Below are positions 8,031-16,919 of a stretch of 64,000 nucleotides of DNA, piece after piece. How positions within the stretch are numbered: the first letter of the stretch is position 1; each line of letters starts with the position of its first letter. The stretch is from assembly GCF_964030845.1 (NCBI RefSeq), contig NZ_OZ034983.1, forward strand, positions 1,178,001 to 1,242,000, given 5' to 3'. Source of the stretch: Candidatus Fukatsuia endosymbiont of Tuberolachnus salignus. Lineage in GTDB: Bacteria; Pseudomonadota; Gammaproteobacteria; Enterobacterales; Enterobacteriaceae. Under the pieces are notes generated by a model. The model had not been told where the DNA came from and ran no database searches. It saw only the letters and a list, made by a program, of their open reading frames with translations. Both the position numbers and the translations under genes were made by a program.

Positions 8031-8912
8031 TTAAGGATTTTCGGCATTTATCTTTGTTGTAAAAATTTCTTTTACAGTTTCTTCACGAAATATTTGATGT
8101 TGCTTTAATATTTCTTTAGCTGCACCCTGCTTACCATATACTTTTTCTTGATCCTCGACTTTATTAAAAAGACAAGCTGCAACGATGTTTATCACCGATG
8201 TTTTATTAAATTTATCACTGATATTTTCACTCGCCTGTTGATAACAATAAGCAAGGGTATCTAAGCAAAGCATGAATTCAGTTTTTTCTTGTTGATCCAT
8301 TGCTTCTATCGACTGACAGAATAGCGTGTTAATTTCTTTGTAATAGTCTGGATCATGAGATTCTTTGAGGCTCAAAACACTATCTTTCATTTTATCAAAA
8401 ACAGCATCGGTAATAGGAGAACATGATTTCAGTAATCCTTTCACGTATGAAGAATAGTCATGGACACTATAAGCACCAATCGCTAGCTCCTTTTTATCTA
8501 TATTCAATTCCAATTTTTTTATATTAGTCGAATTCCCAGACTCTCTTATTAATCCTGAAGTTTTATCATTTGCCGCCTGTTTGAGTCTAGTGAATATTGT
8601 TGCTAGATTATCCATACGACGATCGATGTGTTCTACACTTGAATCACGAAATGAGGAAGGAAATAGCCTTTTTAAAAAGAATGATGATAATGTTGATGGC
8701 TGAAAGACCCTCACTTTCTTTCCTGCCGAGGGCGTCGCTACGTTTTGCTTGCTCACCATTGATGATAATAGACGTTCTGTTTTTGATGGTGTTCTTATCC
8801 GTGCAATAAGCCTGTTACCTACAACACTTGTCTCTCTATTGTGCTCAGTAGGGCCTACAATAGAAGGGTCGACGGTACTGAGTTCTGGAACGGTGAGTCG
8901 CAGCATTTTCAC
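8031..8912 (-). CDS. Putative secreted effector with a eukaryotic-type RhoGAP domain
   Basis: This is a 293-residue protein. Residues ~115-250 follow the eukaryotic RhoGAP fold pattern: GLIRESGNSTNIKKL with Arg123 at the arginine-finger position, then SVHDYSSYVKGLLKS with Lys158, then NKTSVINIVAACLFN with Asn242. These match the Arg/Lys/Asn trio of p50RhoGAP-like domains. The N-terminal ~95 residues are polar, Ser/Thr-rich and lack a Sec signal, as in type III effectors. Such a domain would switch off host Rho GTPases. There is no secretion system gene nearby; it sits alone between insertion sequences, so horizontal acquisition is likely. The domain call is from motif reading only. Confidence 0.65.
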   Translation of the reverse strand: MKMLRLTVPELSTVDPSIVGPTEHNRETSVVGNRLIARIRTPSKTERLLSSMVSKQNVATPSAGKKVRVFQPSTLSSFFLKRLFPSSFRDSSVEHIDRRMDNLATIFTRLKQAANDKTSGLIRESGNSTNIKKLELNIDKKELAIGAYSVHDYSSYVKGLLKSCSPITDAVFDKMKDSVLSLKESHDPDYYKEINTLFCQSIEAMDQQEKTEFMLCLDTLAYCYQQASENISDKFNKTSVINIVAACLFNKVEDQEKVYGKQGAAKEILKQHQIFREETVKEIFTTKINAENP

Positions 8913-9769
8913 TACTCCTTAATATCTTTTACAATAATTTAGCTACAGGGAGCTCATTGTAATAATGGTCTCTTTTTCGATAACTCTGGGGAGGATGTCA
9001 ACAAACTAATCACGGCTTGCTTAACACAAGAAAGGCCTTATCATCCCCAGCTCATCGTCATTTTTCTGATCCCTTGCAAGGTATATTCATTTAAAAAATT
9101 ATAAATTTTGCTATTGATATTCCAGCACCAGATGGCCGACACGCTGAACCAAACTTCATCAGTACGTATATTTCTTTCTTGTGTAGCCGCTTCCGTTGGA
9201 GGTAGCCTTGCGCCTCTTGTGTTATTGAGCATAATATTTATCCCAAATAGGTTGTTGATTTTTCTATAAATCTGTTTCCATACGATGAACATGACAAATA
9301 ACACTGAACAGATCTTTCTTAAGCAACCGCCAACTAATTTGTAGCATTTTTGTTATAAATAAGTAAACATATTATTTAAATATTATTAATATTTTTAATA
9401 TAAAATGATCTTTTTTGATACAGTACGAGGAAATATTGAAATTTAGCCGACATATTTTGAAGAACAGAGTTTTCAACTCTTATTCACGTTGTATTTAGCT
9501 ACTGCCGCGTTGTGCAAAGGGGGTTCTACGCACTTATTTGAAATAACAAAAAAAAGGGGGGGGGGTTGTACGATACGCCTCGCAAGACGACGCTTACCCC
9601 CATCCATGGAATAATTGGGTGTGGTTACATAGACTACGAGCCTTTTGAATGCTTGATACGGTAAATTACTAACAGGATATGCAAGGTTATGTTAGTCAAC
9701 AGGTTGGGAAAGTATTGAGGTAGTTATTTTGCACGCCAATGTGTACTGCCAAATACAGTCATTATGTAT
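8913..9769. other. Intergenic region with doubtful ORF and homopolymer tract
   Basis: About 860 bp, AT-rich. An open frame at 9041-9304 (minus, 87 codons) has no recognisable domain and no convincing ribosome site, so I do not call it a gene. An A8-G10 tract lies at 9548-9565. The promoter of the RhoGAP gene should be within the first 150 bp but is not obvious. Confidence 0.4.
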
Positions 9770-10549
9770 TGTAGTAGCTCAAACTTAACCTGACAGACAC
9801 AAGCTAAGCCATCGAATTTGTCAGAGTAGTCTGACTGTGCGATGGTTCAAATAAATTATCGAGTTGTTTTTCTTTTACTAACTCTTTTGATGCAATCCAA
9901 GTTTCCCAGGGGGTTTTGCCATAACAATACCAGCCTGAATGAGGTCGCTCTCTGTTGTAGAATGCGAGCCATTTATCGATGTCTTGCTGAATGTCTTCCA
10001 ATGATGAATAAATTTTACGCCGAAACATCACGTCATAGCCTTCATTTTTCATCGTCTTATGAAACCGCTCACAGATACCATTAGTCTGCGGGCTGTATGC
10101 CTTGGTCCGCGTATGCTCGATATCTTCTAGCTCCAGGTAAAGCTGATACGCATGGGTTTCCTTTTTCCCCGAGTATTCTGACCCTCTGTCGGTCAGGATA
10201 CGCAATAAGGGAACCGCTTGCTCATCATATAATGGCAGCACCTGATCGTTTAACATATCTGCGGCAACCAAGGCATTTTTCTCTGTATAGACCTTGGCAA
10301 AAGCGACTTTGGAATAGGTATCAACAAAGGTCTGCTGATAAATTTTACCCACACCTTTAATGTGCCCCACGTAGTAAGTATCCTGAGAGCCGAGATAGCC
10401 CGGATGTTGCGTTTCAATTTGTCCATGAGCTTCTCGTTTATCCTGCACTTTTTCTAATGCTTGCAGTTGGGCTTCCGTCAGTAAGTACCCCTCCTGCGCT
10501 ACTTTGGCTTCCAAGGCAGAAAGGCGTTTCTTGATATTTTCCAGGTCAG

Positions 10550-11755
10550 ATACCGTCTTGCCCATCATGATGCAAGTGCTATTTTTGTATCGAATGGGAT
10601 GCCTGATTTCAGCACACCATACGCCAGTTGGAGTAATTTGCGCATTGCCGCACAGACGCCCATTTTACCCCCTTTATGGCGTGATACGAGTCGTTGCCAC
10701 TGTGCTTTCACTATCGGATTACAAGAAAGGGCAGCCAGAGCGGGCATATACAACGCTTTCCTGAGCTCGGTATGACCCCGTTTTGATAGGCGGCTCCGTC
10801 CTTTAAATAAACCTGATTCACAAAGTTTTGGGTTAAGCCCGGCATAGGCCACCACTGCCTTACTGTTAGTGAATTTTGACACATTACCCACATACGCCAG
10901 CAAACTGGCACTTAGTATTTCACCGATACCAGGAATACTCTCCAGCAACGCTTTATTTTTCTTTAAGTCAGGATCGTTATCGATATGGTTTTTTATTTTT
11001 TCTTTGGTGGCCTGGATTTGTTGTTTAAGTGCAGAAATGATTTCAAGCAGTGAGGATTGAACGACATCGTCAGCCACTGATTGCCGATTTTCTTGCATTT
11101 GCCTCATTTCCTCTAAACTCTTTAGATGGCGTACTAGCGCGGTTAATTGACGTTCGCTCAAGGGAGGAGGAGTCCAGAGGACAGGTGTATGCAGTGCGCA
11201 GTAGCGCACTATCATTTTTGCATCCCCCTGATCCGTCTTGTTCCGACTCAGTTCACTCTCACCAAAGGCATGAATACGTGATGGGTTTTCTAGGCTGACG
11301 TCAATGCCATTATCAACTAAGAACATAGCCAGTGGAACACTGTAACTCCCTGTGGCTTCGAGACAAATATGACAATCCCCGTAAGGGATAAGCCATTTCA
11401 GTAGTTGGCTAAATCCAGAGGGGGTATTCGGGAATGCTTTTGTTTTATACTTTTTTCTCTCTACCCACACTGCAACATCGAATTTTAATTTGGCAACATC
11501 AATACCCACTGCGGTCTTGTCCATGGCTGATTCTCCCATGAAAAACAGATAATTAAATGATCGCCCCGACCTTCCTTATAAATACGTGCTCTTAGCACAA
11601 GATACCGTTCGGTCTTACAGGCGACGATAAATATGTCACCGGGGTTTTATCTGACTGCACAAGCTTTAAGCCTAAGGGCGCAAACAAACTCTCCGGTGAC
11701 ATCCCAATGATCAGTTGGGGATCATCAACCTTTGAAAGTTAATAATCAAGATATA
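10550..11755 (-). mobile_element. IS110-family element, copy C
   Basis: A 1206-bp copy on the minus strand inside the IS481-type transposase gene, with CT cores at both ends (AG at 10548-10549 and 11756-11757 on the plus strand). The pre-insertion target can be reconstructed as TTGCACCCTGACC. Confidence 0.85.
10565..11524 (-). CDS. IS110-family transposase, copy C
   Basis: Intact 319-residue DEDD/Tnp_20 transposase with the same sequence as copies A and B. The start ATG at 11524 is preceded by GGGAG. The short distance between stop and right end, and the long noncoding 5' region, are the same in all copies. Confidence 0.9.
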   Translation of the reverse strand: MDKTAVGIDVAKLKFDVAVWVERKKYKTKAFPNTPSGFSQLLKWLIPYGDCHICLEATGSYSVPLAMFLVDNGIDVSLENPSRIHAFGESELSRNKTDQGDAKMIVRYCALHTPVLWTPPPLSERQLTALVRHLKSLEEMRQMQENRQSVADDVVQSSLLEIISALKQQIQATKEKIKNHIDNDPDLKKNKALLESIPGIGEILSASLLAYVGNVSKFTNSKAVVAYAGLNPKLCESGLFKGRSRLSKRGHTELRKALYMPALAALSCNPIVKAQWQRLVSRHKGGKMGVCAAMRKLLQLAYGVLKSGIPFDTKIALAS

Positions 11756-12159
11756 AGGGTGCAACCAAACCGAGCGAACACCACTGCCGGAAATCATTAT
11801 CCCCTGTCGGTTAAGTTCATTCGCCACACGGTGCTGACCATAAGCAGGATAGTCGTAAGCCATATTCACCACCGCTTGTTCTATATGCGGCTCCACTCGA
11901 TTTTTTTCGAGTGGTTTTTTACGGCTTATTTCCACCAAGGCTGGCTCACCTCCCTGCTCATACAGCTTTTTAAAACGCTAATAACTGTCTCTGCTGTAGC
12001 CCATGACTTTACACGCTGACTGAACATTACACAGCTGTTTTGCCAGGTCAAGTAAGCCGAGTTTCGGTTTGATTATTTTTGCTGTTTGATTCATTTCTAA
12101 CACGCCTTCATTTAATATTAAATATATTGAAATGTCAGATTAAATTCAAACTTTTACAG

Positions 12160-12318
12160 ATATATCAACATCATTTAATCCAACTATTGTGGATATTGAT
12201 GATAAATTAATCAAACAGATCACTCGTATTGACTTGCCGCTTGGTCCGGTGAAAACTCTTTGCAATAAAGGGATTGAAGCTGATATCCTTGCCGTAAAGC
12301 TTACCCTGAATCTATGAC
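12160..12318 (+). pseudogene. C-terminal fragment of an unidentified gene
   Basis: Immediately after the IS481 end the plus strand stays open for about 50 codons, reading PTIVDIDDKLIKQITRIDLP and then GIEADILAVKLTLNL before a TGA. It looks like the tail of a chromosomal gene cut by the insertion sequence. I do not recognise the family. It lies just upstream of the tRNA and could also be chance. Confidence 0.3.
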
Positions 12319-12416
12319 GTCGTTCGTGAGAATTTGAATAGATTTGCAAAATGGTCGTTTTACGCAAATCCTGATTTTAATAAAATAGGTATGATGTGCT
12401 GAAATTGGCTCTGTCT

Positions 12417-12491
12417 GTCCCTGTAGTTAAACGGATATAACAAGCCCCTCCTAAGGGCTAGTTACTGGTTCGATTCCAGTTGGGGACACCA
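12417..12491 (+). tRNA. argW: tRNA-Arg (CCU)
   Basis: A full cloverleaf can be drawn: acceptor GTCCCTG, anticodon arm AGCCC-CTCCTAA-GGGCT with anticodon CCU, T arm ACTGG-TTCGATT-CCAGT, and a 3' ACCA encoded in the DNA. It closely resembles enterobacterial argW. A tyrosine integrase gene lies 300 bp downstream, so the 3' end of this tRNA is the probable prophage attachment site (attL). Confidence 0.93.
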
Positions 12492-12538
12492 AACATAATG
12501 TTAGCTAGTATTTTTTACTGGCTATAGTTTTAAAGAAA

Positions 12539-12571
12539 CCTGCATTCTGACTAGGTTTGCGGGCTTTTTGT
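12539..12571 (+). terminator. Rho-independent terminator after tRNA-Arg
   Basis: CCTGC (12540s) pairs with GCGGG across a loop, supported by AAACCT/AGGTTT, followed by CTTTTTG. It lies 50 bp past the tRNA. Confidence 0.6.
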
Positions 12572-12789
12572 TGCCTGTTCTCTTCTAGTATGGCACGGTT
12601 ATACTCTATTTTTTAGTCCCCCAAATAGGCAGTCCTATTAATGGTGATAAGTGGAAGTATTTTATTTATCATAAAAATCAATAAATTAAAAACAAAAAGT
12701 CACAATCGATCGAAATTAGGTCAAAATGCCGAGTGAAGTAATCTCTCTCTTAACGTCCGACTCGATAACTCAAAAGATAATAATTAGTA

Positions 12790-13848
12790 TCAAATTTTGT
12801 CCCACTCACTCCCTCTGCTATCACGGTATTTATCTGTCATGGCAGAGGATTTGTGTCCCAATAATTTTTGTGCAAAATCCTTACCTCTGGCTTCACTGTG
12901 CAGCCTCGCTGATAAACTTCTGATTTCGTGAAATGAAGGTGGTGTACCCTGCCATTTTAAGCCTGATTTTTCTCTTGACCTTGCAAAACCTTTAGACAAA
13001 CGTGTAGGACTGAGGTTAATTTTTTTACTTCCCATAAAGACATACTCTTCTCCCTTTATTTGTTGTCGACAATTATTGAGAATGCCTTCAAAGTTTTTAT
13101 TAATTATTTCCAAACTCAAGGTTAAAGGTATCGCCAATTTCATCCCTGTCTTCTGTTGCTCTACCCACCATTTCCCATCATGAATATCTTGCCATTTCAT
13201 CCGTTGGATATCTCCCACCCGCTGACCTGTCAGTAACGCTAGATCCATGCCTAATCCCACCCACGGTTGCTGCTGGTTTGCTACCCCTCTAATCGCAAGA
13301 AATTCTTCCAGTGATAAACGTTCTCGCTGTATCTGTACGCGAGGATTCTTCGTCGCTGTAGCCGGATTAGTTGCCAAATGCCCTTCTGCAATGGCTTCAT
13401 TAAACATATCGATCAACAAGCTGCGGATTAATTTTGCACTAGAGGTTTTCCCTTGAACACTGTAACTATTTAAAAATTCAGCAATTTCTTTAGTGGTAAG
13501 GGTGTTCAATGTACTATCAGGAAAAGCATGAGTGATGGCCGTTAGTCTTGATTGGTAGTCTCTGATAGTGTTAGACCGAAGGCCGCGTTGATGCAATTTT
13601 TCCTTAAATCTAGCTGCCCATTCCGTCACCGATAGTGTATTAACCTCGTTGATCCTGTCTACTAAACTGTAGCGTTGGTCAAAAATCTGCATGTTCATGG
13701 CAATCGCTTCGTTGATCGCGATACGTTTCACGCTCCCTAGGCCGTATTCCTTACCTGTGCGGGGGTCTCGGTAGCAATAGTAGCCGTTATTGCGGACATA
13801 CAGATTGGGGGGCAGGTCTCGGTTAGCCGGTTTTCTTTTGCGTGCCAT
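12790..13848 (-). CDS. int: Prophage tyrosine integrase
   Basis: This 352-residue lambda/P4-class tyrosine recombinase starts with an arm-binding N-terminus (RKRKPANRDLPPNLYVRN), followed by a core-binding SAM-like domain (about 75-155). The catalytic domain contains LALLTGQRVGDIQRMKW (first Arg), HEIRSLSARL (His-x-x-Arg), LLGHKSSAMTDKY (His and nucleophile Tyr). It overlaps xis by 26 bp. Its position next to tRNA-Arg(CCU) implies integration at that gene. It is the last gene of the leftward pL operon and appears intact, although the far end of the prophage is missing, so excision is unlikely. Confidence 0.93.
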   Translation of the reverse strand: MARKRKPANRDLPPNLYVRNNGYYCYRDPRTGKEYGLGSVKRIAINEAIAMNMQIFDQRYSLVDRINEVNTLSVTEWAARFKEKLHQRGLRSNTIRDYQSRLTAITHAFPDSTLNTLTTKEIAEFLNSYSVQGKTSSAKLIRSLLIDMFNEAIAEGHLATNPATATKNPRVQIQRERLSLEEFLAIRGVANQQQPWVGLGMDLALLTGQRVGDIQRMKWQDIHDGKWWVEQQKTGMKLAIPLTLSLEIINKNFEGILNNCRQQIKGEEYVFMGSKKINLSPTRLSKGFARSREKSGLKWQGTPPSFHEIRSLSARLHSEARGKDFAQKLLGHKSSAMTDKYRDSRGSEWDKI

Positions 13849-14053
13849 GATACAGTCTCTCCATTAAGCGCTTTCCGGCGTAACTGGCGGGGGTTGTGGG
13901 GTCAATCTTCACGGCATTAGCGTTAACAAGGTATTCTCTGCCATCGAGCCGTGGTGGCGGTTGGATGGCACCAGAGCGGACCCATCGACGTACTTGTTCC
14001 ATGCAACGTGGGCGAGGCTGATTTTGATTCCATTGCTTGAGGCTGATTTCCAT
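13823..14053 (-). CDS. xis: Excisionase, lambda Xis-like
   Basis: A 76-residue protein with the winged-helix pattern of lambda-type excisionases: SLKQWNQNQPRPRCMEQVRR, then VRSGAIQPPPRLDGREYLV, similar to Xis of lambda/HK022 relatives. It bends DNA at attachment sites to direct the integrase toward excision. It overlaps int, as usual in lambdoid phages. Confidence 0.8.
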   Translation of the reverse strand: MEISLKQWNQNQPRPRCMEQVRRWVRSGAIQPPPRLDGREYLVNANAVKIDPTTPASYAGKRLMERLYHGTQKKTG

Positions 14054-14313
14054 CGTGGCTCTCTCTTTATTAAGGTTAAAACGTTATCACTTCGTCCGTG
14101 TTTTAGACGGAAAAGTCATAGAAGGTAATTTGAATAAATGCATTTCAAAAATAAAAAATAATGACAGGCTCTCTCTGCTAAGAGAAAGCTGTCAGTGATG
14201 AAAATAAAGGAAGGGATAATAAATATAAATAAACGCGGATAATAGAAATAATAACGCGTCGTTGTGTTTAGAAAACCTATTATTACAATATCATGATGAC
14301 GGTCGATCCCTTG

Positions 14314-14511
14314 TTAATTTTTCAATGTGGCAATAATCGTGTCTTTGGCTATTTCACCATAATGGTCGATAAGGTATTGAGCAAAATGAGCTGCAGTTAT
14401 ACTGTATCCACAATGAGCGCTGACAGACGCGGCAAAGGTTTCAAGTGCTTGGTGAAGTGTCGTGCCAATATAAATCATCTCTGACGGTTCTTTCATCACG
14501 TCTTGTAACAT
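14314..14511 (-). CDS. Small hypothetical phage protein
   Basis: A 65-residue protein beginning MLQDVMKEPSEMIYIG. The start is chosen for the GGAAG ribosome site just upstream (AGGAAGCGTTATG); an upstream in-frame ATG at 14538 lacks one. The sequence is helical with a HCGYSITAAHFAQYLIDHY segment. There are no recognised domains. It lies in the leftward operon between xis and a LuxR-type regulator group. Confidence 0.5.
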   Translation of the reverse strand: MLQDVMKEPSEMIYIGTTLHQALETFAASVSAHCGYSITAAHFAQYLIDHYGEIAKDTIIATLKN

Positions 14512-14615
14512 AACGCTTCCTTTTTTTAGAGATAACATGTAAGCACTCCACTTGTATTGACAAGGAGAAGCCCTTCGCTAAACGCATTGTTTTTCGAAGA
14601 ATCAATAAAATGGTT

Positions 14616-14759
14616 TTATGGCAATCGATGTTTAGGCTTTTTTATCTTCTTGAACCAGCTTCTTAATCGGTTAAACCAATTTTTCTTTTCATTTCTTTTC
14701 GCTTCCAAGACCTTATCTTTTAACTCTCGTTTTCTCGCTCTGCTCTGTCTGTTGCTCAT
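14616..14759 (-). CDS. Small highly basic protein next to LuxR-type regulator
   Basis: A 47-residue protein that is about one-third Lys/Arg (MSNRQSRARKRELKDK at the start, a WFNRLRSWFKKIKK stretch near the end). A strong AGGAGG sits 7 bases before the ATG and overlaps the stop of the upstream LuxR-type gene, so the two are cotranslated. The charge pattern suggests nucleic-acid or membrane association. No family is known to me. Confidence 0.6.
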   Translation of the reverse strand: MSNRQSRARKRELKDKVLEAKRNEKKNWFNRLRSWFKKIKKPKHRLP

Positions 14760-14770
14760 AAGAAAACCTC

Positions 14771-15409
14771 CTACTCAATAAACTGTATCCCGGGGCGTAT
14801 AAACGCGTGGGGAACAGTGCGGTCAAAGCCGGTTTGATGACAAAAATGTTTAAAGTCCAGCAATGAATGCACTTTCGCCTTTTGGTATAGAATACGAATT
14901 CTATTTTCTATTGTGCGATGAGAACGTGCCAATTTTTTACCTATTTCCTTGGCACTCATCGTGCGTAATAAATAAAAGACTATCCTCAGTTCAGATTGTG
15001 TGAAGAGATTCGAGGGCGGTTCCAATAATAGCGTGGCAGTCAGCTTGTCCACGTAGTGTGGCAGTGAAATAATAGCCAGTTTTCTGCCATAAAAAACGGT
15101 GCCGATGCATTTCTTTCTTTTATTATGCAACGGAAAGGTTTCGTATAAATAAGGTTGCAGTTTCTGTTCACGACCAAAAAAATGCGTTTTAATGAGGGTA
15201 ATTTTTTGCACGCTTTTTATAACCTCTCTTTCCAATTTTTGAGTTATTAAAGAAAATTCTGCAATACACGTAGGAAGTTCATCATCACGCCGCCCTATCA
15301 CATCAAATCCTTGTGGCAAATTGAAAAAGTCAAAAAAAGCACGATTGGTATAAATAAACCGTGAGTCACAGTTTTTTATTCCCCAAACATCTTGACTATT
15401 TTCCATCAT
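14771..15409 (-). CDS. PAS-like/LuxR-type transcriptional regulator
   Basis: A 212-residue regulator. The N-terminal half resembles a PAS sensor (IYTNRAFFDFFNLP, FDVIGRRDDELP). The C-terminal half carries a LuxR helix-turn-helix: TQSELRIVFYLLRTMSAKEI, then GKKLARSHRTIENRIRILYQ. Such PAS-HTH proteins are common in Yersinia, Photorhabdus and insect symbionts. Here it sits in the accessory zone of the prophage pL operon with a basic mini-protein downstream and a one-pass membrane peptide upstream, so it may be lysogenic conversion cargo. Its ligand and targets are unknown. Confidence 0.7.
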   Translation of the reverse strand: MMENSQDVWGIKNCDSRFIYTNRAFFDFFNLPQGFDVIGRRDDELPTCIAEFSLITQKLEREVIKSVQKITLIKTHFFGREQKLQPYLYETFPLHNKRKKCIGTVFYGRKLAIISLPHYVDKLTATLLLEPPSNLFTQSELRIVFYLLRTMSAKEIGKKLARSHRTIENRIRILYQKAKVHSLLDFKHFCHQTGFDRTVPHAFIRPGIQFIE

Positions 15410-15463
15410 TTGATGTCAGAGACAATGAACGTAACGACAAGTTAATCTTATTCATAAATTATT

Positions 15464-15604
15464 CTATGAGTTTTTTTTTGTTTTTTTTCGTGCACATGAG
15501 TCGCGAATAAAATAGATAACCGATATTAAAATAAGCGGGGCTAATAGGATGAGAAAAGGCACCGTCATCCAGAATACAACGTTTTCAATCACGGGATTCT
15601 TCAT
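15464..15604 (-). CDS. Single-pass membrane mini-protein
   Basis: A 46-residue protein with one hydrophobic helix at about 11-33 (VFWMTVPFLILLAPLILIS) and a basic C-terminal tail (ARKKTKKNS). An AAAGGAGAAACCGTGATG ribosome site supports translation. It lies between two LuxR-type genes on the same strand. It may be a toxin-like or regulatory membrane peptide; function not recognised. Confidence 0.6.
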   Translation of the reverse strand: MKNPVIENVVFWMTVPFLILLAPLILISVIYFIRDSCARKKTKKNS

Positions 15605-15726
15605 CACGGTTTCTCCTTTGAAGTAACATCGGCTTTTGCGTTAAAAATGCGCCTTTTTTCCAATGCAGATTGGAACGTATTAATTACTTAAGCCAGATAA
15701 TGCTAAAGGGAATAAACAGGATGCCG

Positions 15727-15747
15727 TAGGTGCCTTAAAGGCACCTA
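15727..15747. terminator. Perfect palindrome followed by a T-run
   Basis: TAGGTGCCTT and AAGGCACCTA flank a single A, and TTTTTTATTTT follows on the plus strand. It looks like a plus-strand terminator, although no plus-strand gene ends here; it may insulate the minus-strand operon. Confidence 0.45.
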
Positions 15748-15808
15748 TGCTCCTTTTTTATTTTGTAGTACGGGTTTGCTGTTGCTATTTAACAGAACCA
15801 GAGTCCGT

Positions 15809-16072
15809 TCATCTTACACATTGCTGCAAAGCAAACAGCACAAGACGCACATGGAAGATAGTGAGTAGACCATGAAGTGAACGAGGCTCAAATTTGATTT
15901 TTGCCGCCTCCAGTGTCTGTTTCACCACTTTGTACGAAATTGATCGCAATTCTGAAATTTCTTTTTGTGACACACCCAAAGAGAACAGCATCGCCGTTTC
16001 AAATTGCACCGGTGTTAATTCAGGAAACACTTCCCGTAATTCAGGAAATTGGGTAATATCGATGTTAGCCAT
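15809..16072 (-). CDS. Small LuxR-type helix-turn-helix protein
   Basis: An 87-residue protein made almost only of a LuxR-like DNA-binding unit: LTPVQFETAMLFSLGVSQKE, then ISELRSISYKVVKQTLEAAK, ending in a hydrophobic helix. It resembles the C-terminal domains of LuxR regulators without a sensor. It precedes the membrane mini-protein and the PAS/LuxR regulator, forming a three-to-four gene regulatory cassette in the prophage. Confidence 0.6.
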   Translation of the reverse strand: MANIDITQFPELREVFPELTPVQFETAMLFSLGVSQKEISELRSISYKVVKQTLEAAKIKFEPRSLHGLLTIFHVRLVLFALQQCVR

Positions 16073-16202
16073 TGTAGCCTCCGAGAGAGGTTATGGTGGT
16101 TAGCTGACAGGGGTGGCTGAAGACCACTTCTGTTAGCGCTAGGGTTAATTGATGTAAACGGTGATTACGTTGCCGTTGTTGTTTTGCAATTTATTGTGAA
16201 TG

Positions 16203-16919
16203 TTATGTTTTTATTGGCAGCTTATTTTTGCGATAGAGATAAAACAATCGAATTGCCCCTTTGCGCAGTAAAACCGGTCGGTACTTGATAAAGTCATCAC
16301 CGCTATGAATGCTGATTTTATGTTGATGTTCCGTCAAATATCGGTCACGCGCATAAGAGGTTGCACGCCAGCGGGTATGGGATTTACTTTCGTTATAAAG
16401 CCAATTTCTTTTCGCCAAACAGTGATTAATCTGTTGTGTATTAATACCGTTGAGCATTTTGCAAAATTGAGGGATCGTCATCCCTTCTTTAAAGAGACTT
16501 TTTAACGCGTGTAATTCCTCTTCCTGTTCTTTATTTACTAAGGCCAGTCTCATTTTTTCGCGAAACTGCTCTGCCCATGCCATAGCCGCAACCGGTGGAT
16601 CTTCGAAATTAGGCAATACGCAGACAGGCCGTGTTGCTTGCTCTTCTAGCTCCCGCCAGCGAGTGGCGACTTTATGGCGAAGTGGAATACTGTAACCCAT
16701 GACCAATGTCATGGTTAAATCCTGGTCAAGTAAATATTCCTGATAGGTGCGACGACTGGCGTCTTTGTAATCGGCGGAAAAGTCCGCCGATTGAATAGTG
16801 AGCACTTCAAACATTTTTCTACAGTCATAAAGTACGTCCTTATGCTGTTTACCCGTTAGTCGAGCAATTTCGCGGCTAGACATTTTTACCTGTTGATAGA
16901 GAGTGATGACATTTGACAT
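16203..16919 (-). CDS. Phage antirepressor/Rha-type regulatory protein
   Basis: A 238-residue protein. The N-terminal Rha-like domain reads SSREIARLTGKQHKDVLYD and later MTLVMGYSIPLRHKVATRW. The C-terminal part (about 145-238) resembles the ANT/KilA-C-type domain (MTIPQFCKMLNGINTQQIN, KGAIRLFYLYRK). Such proteins counter CI-type repressors or block alternative infections. A second Rha-type gene is at 27445-28155. Since the CI here seems unable to self-cleave, an antirepressor route to induction is plausible. Confidence 0.7.
   Translation of the reverse strand: MSNVITLYQQVKMSSREIARLTGKQHKDVLYDCRKMFEVLTIQSADFSADYKDASRRTYQEYLLDQDLTMTLVMGYSIPLRHKVATRWRELEEQATRPVCVLPNFEDPPVAAMAWAEQFREKMRLALVNKEQEEELHALKSLFKEGMTIPQFCKMLNGINTQQINHCLAKRNWLYNESKSHTRWRATSYARDRYLTEHQHKISIHSGDDFIKYRPVLLRKGAIRLFYLYRKNKLPIKT

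Larger units (their letters stand above)
9804..12094 (-). pseudogene. IS481-type transposase, split by IS110 and carrying a nonsense codon
   Basis: The N-terminal part starts at 12094 (MNQTAKIIKPKLGLLDLAK, winged-helix region). It hits a TAG after GYSRDSY near 11982, then continues RFKKLYEQGGEPALVEISRK to GSGVRSVWLHP, where IS110 copy C is inserted. The C-terminal rve part continues DLENIKKRLSALE to the FYNRERPH region and ends at 9804. Joining the halves across the insertion gives a continuous WLHPDLENIK reading. The nonsense codon means the element was probably dead independently of the IS110 hit. Confidence 0.75.
9770..12159 (-). mobile_element. IS481-type element interrupted by IS110 copy C
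   Basis: The ends are TGTAGTAGCTCAAACTTAAC at 9770 and an imperfect inverse ending TTCAAACTTTTACA at 12159. Without the 1206-bp IS110 the element is about 1.18 kb. It encodes one DDE transposase, read on the minus strand. Its 3' half plus IS110 is repeated inversely at 1445-3431. Confidence 0.75.

Noticed and set aside
9041..9304. 87-codon minus-strand open frame upstream of the RhoGAP gene
   Set aside because: No ribosome site, no domain, low-complexity AT-rich sequence; kept only as a remark in the intergenic entry.
12726..12923. Plus-strand open frame overlapping the integrase 3' end
   Set aside because: Antisense to int without a ribosome site or domain.
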